Shown: one piece after another, positions 36,025-43,956 of the stretch
Layout of the letters: each line of letters begins with the position of its first letter
How positions within the stretch are numbered: the stretch's first letter is position 1
Notes under the pieces: generated by a model
The model's database searches: none
What the model saw: only the letters and a program-made list of their open reading frames with translations
Told to the model about the DNA's origin: nothing
Program-made: the position numbers and the translations under genes
DNA from: Bradyrhizobium sp. AZCC 2262
Lineage (GTDB): Bacteria > Pseudomonadota > Alphaproteobacteria > Rhizobiales > Xanthobacteraceae
Assembly (NCBI RefSeq): GCF_036924535.1
Contig: NZ_JAZHRT010000001.1
Span: 5,394,001-5,458,000 of the forward strand
Direction: 5' to 3'
DNA length: 64,000 nucleotides

Positions 36025-37194
36025 TCAATTCTTCAGGTTCGGGCACTGTTCGCCTGGATCGACGTTGGCAAAACTCTTGATGACCCTTACCCCGCCGTCG
36101 GCCTGCACCTGGCCGAGATACATCGTTAACGGCGCGTGATGCTGCTTTGACATCGCAATCTTGCCGCGCGGACCTTCCACCGAGATCTCGGCGAGCGCTT
36201 TCAGAACCTTGGTAGCGTCGGTACCGCCGGCCTTCTCGACCGCCGCCTTGTAGGCATAGACCGCTTCATATTCCGGCACCGAAAGGTCGTTCGGGGTCTT
36301 CAGCTCGGTGCCGAACTTCTTCTGCATGGCGGCAAGGAAGGCCTTGTTCGCGGGACTGTCGATGCCGGTGACATAGGAAGCCGACAGATAGATGCCTTCC
36401 GCGTCGGCTCCCATGCCCTTGGCGGTGCCCTCGTCGACCGCGAGATTGCCGTAGGGAAGCGTGACGCCGGCGGCGCGAAGCTGCTTGGTCAAGGTGACGT
36501 TCGGCGCCCCACCGGCGGTCGACGTGATCAGCGCGTCGGGCGCCGCGCCCTTCAGCTTCGAGATGATCGGCGTCCAGTCGCTGCCATCCATCGGCAGATA
36601 TTCCTCGCCGACCACCTTGCCTCCGATTTTCTCGACATAGGCCTTGGTGAAGGCCAGCATGCCCCGACCAAAGGCATAATCGGAACCGATCAGGAAGAAC
36701 TTCGAGGCCTTCTTCTCCCTGGCGAAATAGTCGACGATCGGCGGCACCTGCTGTTCGGGCACCCAGGCGTTAACATACAGGAACGGACTGCACGACTTGC
36801 CTTCGTAGAACGAGGTGTAGATGTAGGGCAGCTTGCCGCGCGTTACGATCGGCAGGCCCGCATTGCGCGCCGCGCTCGTCTCCATCGAGATCAGCACGTC
36901 GACCTTTTTCTGGAACACCAGACTGTCGAAAGCCTTCTGCGCACCGGCGGCGCCGGACGCATCATCGGCGACCTCCAGCGCCAATTGACGGCCAAGAACG
37001 CCACCCTTGGCATTGATCTCGTCGACGGCGAGTTGTGCCGACTGCACCACCGAGGGGGCAACTACGCTGTTTGCGCCGGACAAACCGACCGGCACGCCAA
37101 TCTTGATGGGATCCGCCGCCGGCGCCGCGGAGGCTAGGAGCGCTGTGCATGCCGCGGCGGCCAGCAGCGTCGAAAGCGAACGGGTAAGCGTCAT
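36025..37194 (-). CDS. Periplasmic substrate-binding protein of the amide ABC transporter
   Basis: 389 residues of the branched-chain amino-acid/amide-binding fold. The signal peptide MTLTRSLSTLLAAAACTALL runs to a likely cleavage after APAADP. IKIGVPVGLSGANSVVAP and VDEINAKGGVLGRQL are classic for the family. The start at 37194 has AGGAG upstream; the longer frame to 37332 lies in the amidase gene. Its neighbours suggest it binds amides or urea-like compounds. Confidence 0.9.
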   Translation of the reverse strand: MTLTRSLSTLLAAAACTALLASAAPAADPIKIGVPVGLSGANSVVAPSVVQSAQLAVDEINAKGGVLGRQLALEVADDASGAAGAQKAFDSLVFQKKVDVLISMETSAARNAGLPIVTRGKLPYIYTSFYEGKSCSPFLYVNAWVPEQQVPPIVDYFAREKKASKFFLIGSDYAFGRGMLAFTKAYVEKIGGKVVGEEYLPMDGSDWTPIISKLKGAAPDALITSTAGGAPNVTLTKQLRAAGVTLPYGNLAVDEGTAKGMGADAEGIYLSASYVTGIDSPANKAFLAAMQKKFGTELKTPNDLSVPEYEAVYAYKAAVEKAGGTDATKVLKALAEISVEGPRGKIAMSKQHHAPLTMYLGQVQADGGVRVIKSFANVDPGEQCPNLKN

Positions 37195-37246
37195 GATCGA
37201 TACTCCTGTGAGTTCAATGAAACTGATCTGGATGGGCGGGCAAGGG

Positions 37247-38137
37247 TCAGTACCAGCCGCGCTTCGTGCCGGAGCCCAGCATCTCGTCATAGACGTCGAC
37301 GCGGCGGTCGCGCAGAACCTGGTTGAAGGCATTCCAATTGCGTTTGCGCCGGGCCTCGCCGAGATCGACCTCGGCGATGAGGATGTCTTCTGTGTCCCGG
37401 CTGGCCGGCCCGACGACAGGCCACCCGGTATAACTGACGATCAGGCTCTGGCCCTCGAAGGGCTGTCCGCGCTCGACACCGACGCGATCGGCGCAGGCGA
37501 TGAAGATCGAATTGCTGTGGGCGGCGGCCATCGCCAGCACGTTGGCCATCGCTTCGCGGCCCTCGGCCTGTCCAGGAATCGGGACCCAGTTGGTCGGCAC
37601 GCAGACGATATCGGCGCCCTGCAGCGCGCAGAGTCGAAAACTCTCCGGAAACCAGCCATCGTAGCAGATCGCAACGCCAATGCGGCCGATCGGCGTGTGG
37701 AACACCGGAAAGCCGAGATTCCCGGGTTCAAAGAAGAGGTTCTCTTCGTTCCAGAGATGCACTTTCCTGAACGTGCCGACATGGCCTTCGGGGCCGATCA
37801 CGACAGCACTGTTGTAGAGATCCGGCCCTGAACGTTCGGCGATGCCGGCGACGATATGCATGCGGTGCCGCGCGGCCCGCTCCGCCCAGGCCGCGACCGA
37901 TGGTCCTGCCGGAATCGGCTCGGCCAGACCGAAGGCTTCCTCGCGCGAGGCGAACATGTAGCCGGTGTTGGCCAATTCCGGCAGCACGACAAGATTGGCG
38001 CCGCGCGACGCGGCCCGATCGATCAGCACCAGGCTGTGCGCCACATTCGCAGCGACGTTTCCGAATGCCGGTTGCATCTGGATGCAGGCAACGACGATCG
38101 ATCCGGTCGCGGTATTGCTAGAGACGTGCGAAGTCAT
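37247..38137 (-). CDS. Carbon-nitrogen hydrolase (nitrilase-fold amidase)
   Basis: 296-residue enzyme expected to cleave an amide or nitrile with release of ammonia. The catalytic triad is visible: Glu54 in VLPELANTGY, Lys125 in FRKVHLWN and Cys158 in AICYDGWFPE. AGGAG lies nine bases before the ATG at 38137. It is the first structural gene after the amiC-amiR regulator pair and follows an intrinsic terminator in its leader, matching the amidase position in antitermination-controlled operons. The substrate is not assignable; aliphatic amides are the likely class. Confidence 0.88.
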   Translation of the reverse strand: MTSHVSSNTATGSIVVACIQMQPAFGNVAANVAHSLVLIDRAASRGANLVVLPELANTGYMFASREEAFGLAEPIPAGPSVAAWAERAARHRMHIVAGIAERSGPDLYNSAVVIGPEGHVGTFRKVHLWNEENLFFEPGNLGFPVFHTPIGRIGVAICYDGWFPESFRLCALQGADIVCVPTNWVPIPGQAEGREAMANVLAMAAAHSNSIFIACADRVGVERGQPFEGQSLIVSYTGWPVVGPASRDTEDILIAEVDLGEARRKRNWNAFNQVLRDRRVDVYDEMLGSGTKRGWY

Positions 38138-38160
38138 CGCGCGAAACTCCTGGAGTGCGC

Positions 38161-38204
38161 AAAACAAAAACCCCCGATAGCGCCGTCAGGCACCTATCGA
38201 GGGC
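38161..38204 (-). terminator. Leader terminator ahead of the amidase gene
   Basis: On the minus strand CCCTCGATAG pairs with CTATCGGGGG around a short GC-rich centre and is followed by TTTTTGTTTT. It lies 24 bases before the amidase start and downstream of the putative promoter, so transcription should stop here unless prevented. AmiR-type ANTAR proteins act by preventing such termination. Confidence 0.85.
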
Positions 38205-38283
38205 TACATAGCCACATTTGAAAACGGCCAACCGGCCGCCGCGACAATCTCGACCGCGAGGGGCGAGCATTGCCGACTTCCAA

Positions 38284-38318
38284 AGTAGAGCAGTAACGCG
38301 ATGAAAATGTCAATCGCG
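38284..38318 (-). promoter_or_regulatory. Promoter with overlapping palindromic operator before the amidase leader
   Basis: On the minus strand TTGACA (38313-38308) is followed at 18-base spacing by TCTACT. The -35 lies within a perfect inverted repeat, CGCGAT (38297-38302) and ATCGCG (38313-38318). This gives the amidase-transporter genes their own start downstream of amiR, with a possible extra repressor site. Confidence 0.5.
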
Positions 38319-38383
38319 TGACCGGACGGAATTATCGGCACCGGTGATGATGGATTGTGCAAGCGCCAGAGACGCCCGCTGTC

Positions 38384-38998
38384 TCAACGTTCGTCGATCA
38401 GGCCCAGTCCGGCCATGACATCCTGAGCGCTGATGATCGTGGCGGCGATCTCGGCCATGGACAACCGCTTCTGCGTGGCTTGCGAGCGGATCAATTCATA
38501 GGCCTCGGCCTCGCCGATCTTCTTCAGGGCCACCAGTATCTTCACCGCCTTGTCGACATCGCGGCGCGCCTTCAGCGTCTCTTCGAGCTTTTGAACCTTG
38601 CTCTCCAGACGGCGGGTGTAGCCGCGCATTGAACGGGCGAGGACCATCGACGAGAGGATGCCGAACGGGCGGATCGGCTTGTTGATGACGCCGTGAGCAT
38701 TACTGTCGAGCAGCCGCCGAAGCACGGTCGGATTCTCATAGTCAACGATCGCGACGAAGGTCGGTCCGCCCTCGGACGCGGAGGCGACGAAGGCCGGCGT
38801 CTCGGCGGTCTCCACCAAATGAAATACCGTGTCGACATCACCGGGTATTTCCACCGGCGGCGGCCAGATGCCGCGCACGTTGCAGCCGATGCGCTTCAAC
38901 TGATCGAGCAGCGCGTCGCCTTCCGCGTCGCGCGGGTGCACGACAAGGACGCGCGCGCCGCGCAGTTCTTCGATCAGGCGGCGGATGCCCGGCTTCAT
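38384..38998 (-). CDS. amiR: ANTAR-domain antitermination regulator AmiR
   Basis: 204 residues. The N-terminal half resembles a response-regulator fold lacking the usual acidic phosphorylation pattern (VLVVHPRDAEGDALLDQL). The C-terminal half is a coiled coil and an ANTAR RNA-binding domain (KILVALKKIGEAEAYELI, then QKRLSMAEIAATIISA). In Pseudomonas AmiR binds leader RNA to permit read-through into the amidase operon and is held inactive by AmiC. The start overlaps the amiC stop by four bases. Confidence 0.9.
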   Translation of the reverse strand: MKPGIRRLIEELRGARVLVVHPRDAEGDALLDQLKRIGCNVRGIWPPPVEIPGDVDTVFHLVETAETPAFVASASEGGPTFVAIVDYENPTVLRRLLDSNAHGVINKPIRPFGILSSMVLARSMRGYTRRLESKVQKLEETLKARRDVDKAVKILVALKKIGEAEAYELIRSQATQKRLSMAEIAATIISAQDVMAGLGLIDER

Positions 38999-40164
38999 GC
39001 GACCGATGCCTCCTCCCCAATCCAGCGCCCGCCCAGCGGCGACACCGCCAGATAGGGATCGGGCTTTACTGCCGCCTTCGCTTCCCAGACCACGTCGAAA
39101 CCGCCGTCACTACGAACCCGTCCGATACGCGGCGTTAGCCAGGTGTGGCTGTTATCGGGATCGATCTGGATTTGACCTTCCGGCGCCTCGAATGACAGGC
39201 CGAGCGCCGCCTCGACCAGCCGTTGCGTGTCGAGCGTTCCGGCGCGCGCAAGCGCAAGCGCGAACAAGTGGACCTGAGCATAGGCGCCGGCGCTCCACAT
39301 GCTGATCGGCCGGTCCGCACCGAATTCGCTTTTGAAGCTGTCCGCGAAACGGCGATTGGTCGGCCCCTGCAACGACCCGAAATAGGTCGCCGCCGTGATA
39401 TGTCCCTCGCATAGCGCTGCACCGATCTCGCGCACCTCGCCTTCCGCCATGGTGAGGCTGGCGATCGGCATCGCTGCCGGATCGAGACCGGCCTCCCGAT
39501 AGAGCCGATAAAAGATCTGGGCCGAACGTCCGACCACGGTGGAGAAGATCACGTCGGGCGCCAGATCCTTTGCCCGCACCACGATCTCACGCAGGCGCGC
39601 CTCCGTCGCAGCCATGGGCACGTAGACCTCGTCAACGATCTTGCCGCCATAGGACTCGACGAGATCACGCATGATGCGGTTCGACTCCCGCGGATAGATG
39701 TAATCGGAGCCGACCAGGAACACGCGGCGCCCATGGTTGCGGACGATATATTCGGCGAGCGGAAAACTGTTCTGGTTCGGCGAAGCACCCGTATAGATCA
39801 CGTTGGGGGAATACTCGAAGCCCTCGTAGAGGGATGGATACCACAATAGTCCGTTGCGGCGTTCGATCGCCGGCAACACGGCCTTGCGTTCGGCCGAAGA
39901 GCTGCAGCCGAACACCACCGAAATGCCGTCATCGGTCAACATCCGGTCGGCCAGCCTGCGATAGGTCTCCGGATCGGATTGAGGATCGTAGGCGACCACC
40001 TCGATCTCGCGCCCGAGGATTCCGCCGGCTTGATTGATTTCCTGAATCGCGAGCGCCGTGCCCAGGAAGTGCTCGGTCTCAGTGACAGCCGTCAGCCCCA
40101 CGCGGGAGAATAGGACACCCACCCTCCACGTGTCTGACGAAGGTGCTGTACTGCTGACCATCAT
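38995..40164 (-). CDS. amiC: Amide-sensing negative regulator AmiC
   Basis: 389 residues with the periplasmic-binding fold but without a signal peptide, as for cytoplasmic AmiC. Text such as WRVGVLFSRVGLTAVTETEH, LLWYPSLYEGFEYSPNVIYT and GSDYIYPRESNRIMRD is characteristic. AmiC sequesters AmiR until an amide binds. The ATG at 40164 is selected because GGGGAGAGG precedes it; 40206 lacks a site. Stop and amiR start overlap by four bases. Confidence 0.92.
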   Translation of the reverse strand: MMVSSTAPSSDTWRVGVLFSRVGLTAVTETEHFLGTALAIQEINQAGGILGREIEVVAYDPQSDPETYRRLADRMLTDDGISVVFGCSSSAERKAVLPAIERRNGLLWYPSLYEGFEYSPNVIYTGASPNQNSFPLAEYIVRNHGRRVFLVGSDYIYPRESNRIMRDLVESYGGKIVDEVYVPMAATEARLREIVVRAKDLAPDVIFSTVVGRSAQIFYRLYREAGLDPAAMPIASLTMAEGEVREIGAALCEGHITAATYFGSLQGPTNRRFADSFKSEFGADRPISMWSAGAYAQVHLFALALARAGTLDTQRLVEAALGLSFEAPEGQIQIDPDNSHTWLTPRIGRVRSDGGFDVVWEAKAAVKPDPYLAVSPLGGRWIGEEASVA

Positions 40165-40240
40165 CACGCCTCTCCCCAAGAGCCCGAAACAGCTCATCGT
40201 TAACAACCCTTGTTCGATGAGTCACTAAGGAGAGTGAATC

Positions 40241-40567
40241 CGTTTCGTCGTCAATCGGACGCATGACGGCCAGCCGCTTGCGGGCAAGATCAGGTCAGCT
40301 TGGGAAGGAATTTTGGAGGATGCCGGGCTTGGTGATGACGTTGTGCGGCATTCGCTGCGGCACACGGCCGCGACATGGATGATGCAGGAAGGAACTGACC
40401 GCTGGCAGGCCGCAGGCTGGCTCGGCATGACGCTCGAGCAGTTGGAAAACGGCTACGGCCACCATCACCCGCTTCGAGCCGAGCCTTCCGTTTCGGCCAG
40501 AGGGATGATCCTCAACTGCCTTGCTGGACCAATTGATTGCGCATTTCATTGCGCCGTAAACCGATGA
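40241..40567 (+). pseudogene. C-terminal remnant of a tyrosine recombinase
   Basis: The frame from about 40241 reads HDGQPLAGKIRSAWEGIL then VVRHSLRHTAATWMMQEG and GWLGMTLEQLENGYGHHHP. These are the last active-site arginine/histidine box and the tyrosine region of phage-type integrases. The N-terminal two thirds are absent; the fragment begins right after the amiC upstream region. It lies 22 bases from the tRNA-Pro 3' end, a normal integrase-att arrangement. Confidence 0.8.
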
Positions 40568-40589
40568 AAACTATAAGTAATTGAAAGGA

Positions 40590-40636
40590 TGGTCGGAGTG
40601 GCAGGATTCGAACCTGCGACCCCTGCGTCCCGAACG
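40590..40636 (-). pseudogene. 3' part of a tRNA-Pro(CGG) gene, probable att site
   Basis: On the minus strand the sequence runs from the anticodon loop (TTCGGGA) through the variable loop, the T-arm GCAGGTTCGAATCCTGC, the acceptor strand CACTCCG and an encoded ACCA. The 5' half (acceptor strand, D-arm, 5' anticodon stem) is missing, so this is a target-site duplication left by integration into tRNA-Pro. Confidence 0.8.
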
Positions 40637-40742
40637 TAAGTAGCAGCCAGAAAGTTCAACAAAAACAATTAAGTCCGCTTGTGATTGACCACCTTTATCG
40701 CCGTTTGTTCACGGAATTTCGGTGGTCAATCGGTGGTCGGCG

Positions 40743-40772
40743 AGCCCGCCGGCGTGAACCGGCGGGCTTTGA
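40743..40772 (+). terminator. GC-rich hairpin, copy 1 of a repeated terminator-like element
   Basis: AGCCCGCCGG (40743-40752) pairs with CCGGCGGGCT (40759-40768) around the loop CGTGAA, followed by TTGATTT. The same hairpin, including the loop, recurs at 44536-44560. Confidence 0.6.
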
Positions 40773-41043
40773 TTTCGGGAGCAATCAAACCTCTGGCGAG
40801 TGCGCCGATGCCAACGAAAAGCCCGGCAACCGGCCGGGCGATCGAAATAAGGTTTGGTGATGAAACGTGGTCATTAAAGGCAGCGCGCATTAAGTTTGGA
40901 TGACAGACCACCCCCGTAAGATTACGGCCCGCCCAAAACAATCGCCACCAATGTGAAGTAGTTCACAGACGCGCCCAGTTGGCTGCCCTAACCTTAACTC
41001 ATTCACTTACATCCGGTCATTCACTTATTCATACTTGCAAATC

Positions 41044-41067
41044 GCCCGGCCAAGAGCCGGGCTTTTG
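41044..41067 (+). terminator. Intrinsic terminator
   Basis: GCCCGGC and GCCGGGC pair around CAAGA and are followed by TTTTGCATTT. It ends whatever transcript precedes the microprotein gene at 41107. Confidence 0.65.
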
Positions 41068-41106
41068 CATTTCAACCGCCCGCCTTTCGAACGTAAGCCA
41101 GACAAG

Positions 41107-41190
41107 ATGCATTCATCGCCACCCTGGAAATGGGCAATCGCCATCTTGATAGCTTTGTGCTGCGGCATCTACATCTGGACGCACCAATAG
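41107..41190 (+). CDS. 27-residue membrane microprotein
   Basis: The frame encodes MHSSPPWKWAIAILIALCC and ends IYIWTHQ, one hydrophobic helix with short polar ends. No strong Shine-Dalgarno sequence is visible. It falls between the two integrase-tRNA junctions, so it may be element cargo. Support comes only from the hydrophobic pattern. Confidence 0.4.
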   Translation: MHSSPPWKWAIAILIALCCGIYIWTHQ

Positions 41191-41254
41191 AGCTGGGCTC
41201 AAGGCGAAGGGGAGACGACAGGCGAATGATTGAGCGTCTAGGGAACGTTCTTTA

Positions 41255-41440
41255 TTGGACCGGAAACACATTTTCGCGGCGTTGTGCGTGCTCGCGGGCA
41301 TAGCCGGGGCTGTCATCATGATCCGAACTGACAGGGCTCACCCTCTCCAAGAACGGCAGAGCGCCAAACGATCGCTGCCCACGTCGATCTTGGAGAAGCC
41401 ACTCGATTCGACGGGCACCGATCCCTTGAATTCCGAGTAG
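41255..41440 (+). CDS. Small membrane-anchored protein with TTG start
   Basis: 61 residues if read from the TTG at 41255 (KHIFAALCVLAGIAGAVIMI as an N-terminal hydrophobic helix, then a polar tail). The last codons overlap the 5' part of the tRNA-like sequence at 41420-41489, which is unusual and lowers confidence in one of the two. Confidence 0.35.
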   Translation: MDRKHIFAALCVLAGIAGAVIMIRTDRAHPLQERQSAKRSLPTSILEKPLDSTGTDPLNSE

Positions 41441-41489
41441 CGGATTTCTACTCCGTGGGTTGCAGGTTCGAATCCTGCTGGGATCGCCA
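41420..41489 (+). tRNA. tRNA-Arg(TCT)-like sequence without a D-arm
   Basis: The 3' half is canonical: an anticodon stem with loop TTTCTAC (anticodon TCT), a five-base variable loop, T-arm GCAGGTTCGAATCCTGC, acceptor strand TGGGATC, discriminator G and an encoded CCA. Upstream, GATCCC at 41420-41425 pairs with GGGATC, but only about 15 bases lie between it and the anticodon stem, with no D-arm. It could be an att remnant of a tRNA-Arg with chance pairing, or a minimal tRNA. The integrase gene ends 64 bases further on. Confidence 0.55.
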
Positions 41490-41552
41490 ACCCCCTTGTA
41501 ATTTCAATAACTTATGGCCGGTTAGACACGCCCTCTCGAAAAGGTTAGACAT

Positions 41553-42542
41553 TTAGGCCGCGATTTTGCGTCCGGTTTTTTGCTTCACTTTGTGTGCGAT
41601 GACCTTCTCGGCGGCGCGGTCTGCGGCGAAGCGTTTGTCGGCCTTGTCGATGTACTTTTGCAGCTCGCTCAATGTGAGATGACCGCTGCGCGATTGCAGC
41701 TCCAGAATGTTGCACCCGGCCTCGGCGAGGATGCGCAGGCATCCCTTGCGGAGTCCGTGCAGCGAGCAACGCTTCGGCAGCTCCGCTTTGTCGCACCACT
41801 CCCGGAAGTCATTGCCCAGCGCCTTCGCCGATCTCGGCTCGCCCGCCTTCGTGTGCAGGAACGTCGAATAATTCGTCTTCGGCATCGCATCGATGGCAGT
41901 CTGCAATTCGGCGGACACCGGAAACGAGACGTCAACGCCGTTCTTGTGATGCTGAAATTCAAACCTGCCGTTGCTCAGTTGCTCCGGCCCGAGCCGGGTG
42001 ACGTCGCCTCGGCGGGCCGATGTCTCGACCGCCACCTCCATCACAAGGCGCGGCACCGTTCCGTTGGACCAGAAGCGCCGATACTGCGCGATCTCGTCAT
42101 CGGTCCAACTATGGAAGCCCTCCGTCTTCGGCGGTGTCGGTCGCTTGAAACCCCTGCACGGATTGTCGGGGCGGATCATCTCCTCTTCAGCGAACAGGTA
42201 CATGCCGGAGACGTGCTTCAGCCAGTTACGCTTGGTGTGCGCGGTGCCGCCGTTCTGATCCATCAGCGCCTTGATGTGGATGGCCTGCAAACTGTCGAGC
42301 GGCTTGTCGCCATGATCGGCGCGGAAGCGTTCCAGAATCCGGCGGCGTCCGGCCTGCGTGTCTATCGACAATCGCTTCCATTGGTCCGAGTTGAAATACT
42401 TCGTCACCAGCCAGTCGATGCTGCCCTCGGCATCGGCTCGCAGCCTGGGGGTTTTCCTGAGAACGGTCAGCGTCGGCGCCGAGTCTCCGCAAGCGCCGTG
42501 ATAGGCCGCCATGAACTCGGCGCTGCCCGGCTTGCCCGGCAA
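41553..42542 (-). CDS. Tyrosine recombinase (integrase)
   Basis: Site-specific recombinase likely responsible for insertion at the adjacent tRNA. The catalytic set is complete: Arg in VETSARRGDVTRLG, Lys in HHKNGVDVSFP, HGLRKGCLRILAEAG, SGHLTLSELQKYIDKADKR with the tyrosine. The N-terminal DNA-binding part is SIDWLVTKYFNSDQW. The frame stays open upstream of the ATG at 42542 (LRFYHRPTGTPLPGKPGSAE is family-like), but no start codon is found there, so the 5' end appears lost and overlaps another gene. Function is uncertain. Confidence 0.82.
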   Translation of the reverse strand: MPGKPGSAEFMAAYHGACGDSAPTLTVLRKTPRLRADAEGSIDWLVTKYFNSDQWKRLSIDTQAGRRRILERFRADHGDKPLDSLQAIHIKALMDQNGGTAHTKRNWLKHVSGMYLFAEEEMIRPDNPCRGFKRPTPPKTEGFHSWTDDEIAQYRRFWSNGTVPRLVMEVAVETSARRGDVTRLGPEQLSNGRFEFQHHKNGVDVSFPVSAELQTAIDAMPKTNYSTFLHTKAGEPRSAKALGNDFREWCDKAELPKRCSLHGLRKGCLRILAEAGCNILELQSRSGHLTLSELQKYIDKADKRFAADRAAEKVIAHKVKQKTGRKIAA

Positions 42543-43117
42543 AGGCGTCCCTGTCGGCCGGTGGTAGAAACGTAGCTTCCTGCCGTTTCCTCGGCGACGT
42601 TCCAGCCGTTTGTCTCGGCGTTTTCCTTGGCCACCTTTTGCTCGCTCTGAAGCATCTTTTTGATGAGCGCGTACGGTTTCCAGTCCGCCTTGGACAGCTT
42701 GACCGGGGGCGCACCGCAGACGTTGTGGGCAATCGCTTTCTGTACGCCACTGCTGACGTCGCTCATCTGGCCCTCGACCACGGTGGTGAAGCGCGCCTTG
42801 GCGTATTGGCTGTTGGCTGCGATGAAGTCCTTGCAGAAGGCGACCCGTTGACCTCCATCGCGGGCCTTGATGTAGGCCGTCTGCGTTTGGTAGTGCACGC
42901 GGTAGGCGAGTTTGTTGGCGTTCGGGTCGGACTTCACCGCTTCGTACATGGCGCGGTGCTCACCCGAGGCGGCGTCACTGATCCTGAGGTCACATACTTT
43001 GGCGAGGGAGACGACCGGAACGTAAGCCCGCACCTTGGCTTCCAAGGCGTCGTTGGCGTACGCAACTGGCGCGAACAGGCTGGTGGCGATTGCGAAAGGA
43101 GCGAGGTAGCGTTTCAT
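42467..43117 (-). CDS. Secreted hypothetical protein, C-terminus running into the integrase
   Basis: 216 residues from the ATG at 43117. A signal peptide is clear (KRYLAPFAIATSLFAPVAYA). The mature part includes CDLRISDAASGEHRAMYEA, two further cysteines (VAFCKDFIAA and AHNVCGAP) and a basic end. The last 50 or so residues are the integrase sequence read in another frame, so the natural C-terminus was probably replaced at a junction. No family is recognized. Confidence 0.5.
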   Translation of the reverse strand: MKRYLAPFAIATSLFAPVAYANDALEAKVRAYVPVVSLAKVCDLRISDAASGEHRAMYEAVKSDPNANKLAYRVHYQTQTAYIKARDGGQRVAFCKDFIAANSQYAKARFTTVVEGQMSDVSSGVQKAIAHNVCGAPPVKLSKADWKPYALIKKMLQSEQKVAKENAETNGWNVAEETAGSYVSTTGRQGRLCRASRAAPSSWRPITALAETRRRR

Positions 43118-43311
43118 TGTTGACGTATTCCACAAGCGGTGGCGGTTTGTACGCGGGGTGGCCCAGCCGAGGAGCGTCCAGCCCAAGGCGAATTCCTTGG
43201 GCGGCTGTTGAGCACCCATCTTGATCTGGATCATGGTTCTGCTGCGTGACCGAGACGGCAGGCCAGCAGCCGCCGCGCGGGACGGAGTGCGTTAGCCGAC
43301 GCTTAGGACTG

Positions 43312-43350
43312 CTTGGGGCCGCCGGAGGGCTATCCAACCGACGGCCACGG
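43312..43350. repeat. Partial copy of the GCCGCC...GCTATCCAAC element
   Basis: CTTGGGGCCGCCGGAGG, then GCTATCCAACCGACGGCC, matches the first 30-40 bases of the full elements at 43434 and 44843 and lacks the second stem-loop. Confidence 0.55.
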
Positions 43351-43433
43351 CCTGCCGCTTGCTCCTCCAGGTGAGGTCGGCGACCGACAGCGTTCAGCGA
43401 ATGAATACTGGGGGAGTTGCTAAAAATCCGGGT

Positions 43434-43538
43434 GGGGTCGCCGGAGGAGAGCTATCCAACAGCGACCCCGCCGACCGCCCTGGAACCACCCGTTGCGGCC
43501 GACACGGTTCAACAAGGATCGGCCTGGGTGGTTGCTAA
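43434..43538 (+). ncRNA. Candidate structured RNA element, copy 1
   Basis: Two perfect stem-loops are seen. Stem I pairs GGGGTCGC (43434-43441) with GCGACCCC (43462-43469). Stem II pairs AACCACCC (43484-43491) with GGGTGGTT (43526-43533) and has a nested inner stem GGCCGA/TCGGCC closing the loop CACGGTTCAACAAGGA. Copy 2 at 44843 keeps the loop and inner stem exactly. No protein reading is convincing. The strand is not certain because stems are symmetrical. Confidence 0.5.
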
Positions 43539-43545
43539 GTCGGCC

Positions 43546-43743
43546 TTACTCTTTTGGTGCGGCCGTATTTGCATCCGCTTGGGCGGCTCTGGCTTCATAT
43601 TCGCCTGCGATTGCCTCTAGCTTAATGGCGAACTCAAGATCGCCTACGCCGACTGCTAGGCGGTGACAGTTTACGGCTCTTTCGCGCAGTCGTTTGCTCT
43701 CGGTCTCGGTAACGGCAATTTGCTGTGGCTGATTACGAGGCAT
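43546..43743 (-). CDS. Small helical hypothetical protein
   Basis: 65 residues starting at ATG 43743, with GGGAGGGG four bases upstream. Text such as ESKRLRERAVNCHRLAVG and KLEAIAGEYEARAAQA matches the pattern of the small WRKRA-type proteins at 4227 and 57314. Function unknown. Confidence 0.6.
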   Translation of the reverse strand: MPRNQPQQIAVTETESKRLRERAVNCHRLAVGVGDLEFAIKLEAIAGEYEARAAQADANTAAPKE

Positions 43744-43956
43744 TTTTCCCCTCCCATCATAGCGCCAAGAATCCAAAAGGGTCGCATTGGCGCGACCCTT
43801 CGCTGGAAAATTATGCGGAATGAAAGCCGCGCCGGCCAAAGAGCTACCGTACAGTTTTCCACAGGCTTAAGTATCCGTATGAACACGGTAGGAACGGGCT
43901 ACGGTTAAGAACGTTTTAAGCTCGCGCCCGGCGCCGTCGTCTGGCGCGTTGGAATG

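Noticed and set aside
38205..38280. Two-hairpin ANTAR target in the amidase leader
   Set aside because: Only one weak candidate, GGC-TATGTA-GCC, was found by eye, and its loop does not fit the A1/G4 rule. I report the terminator only.
40685..40941. Opposed frames of about 70 residues between the tRNA-Pro remnant and 41 kb
   Set aside because: Both cover GC-rich hairpins and neither has a start signal or family pattern.
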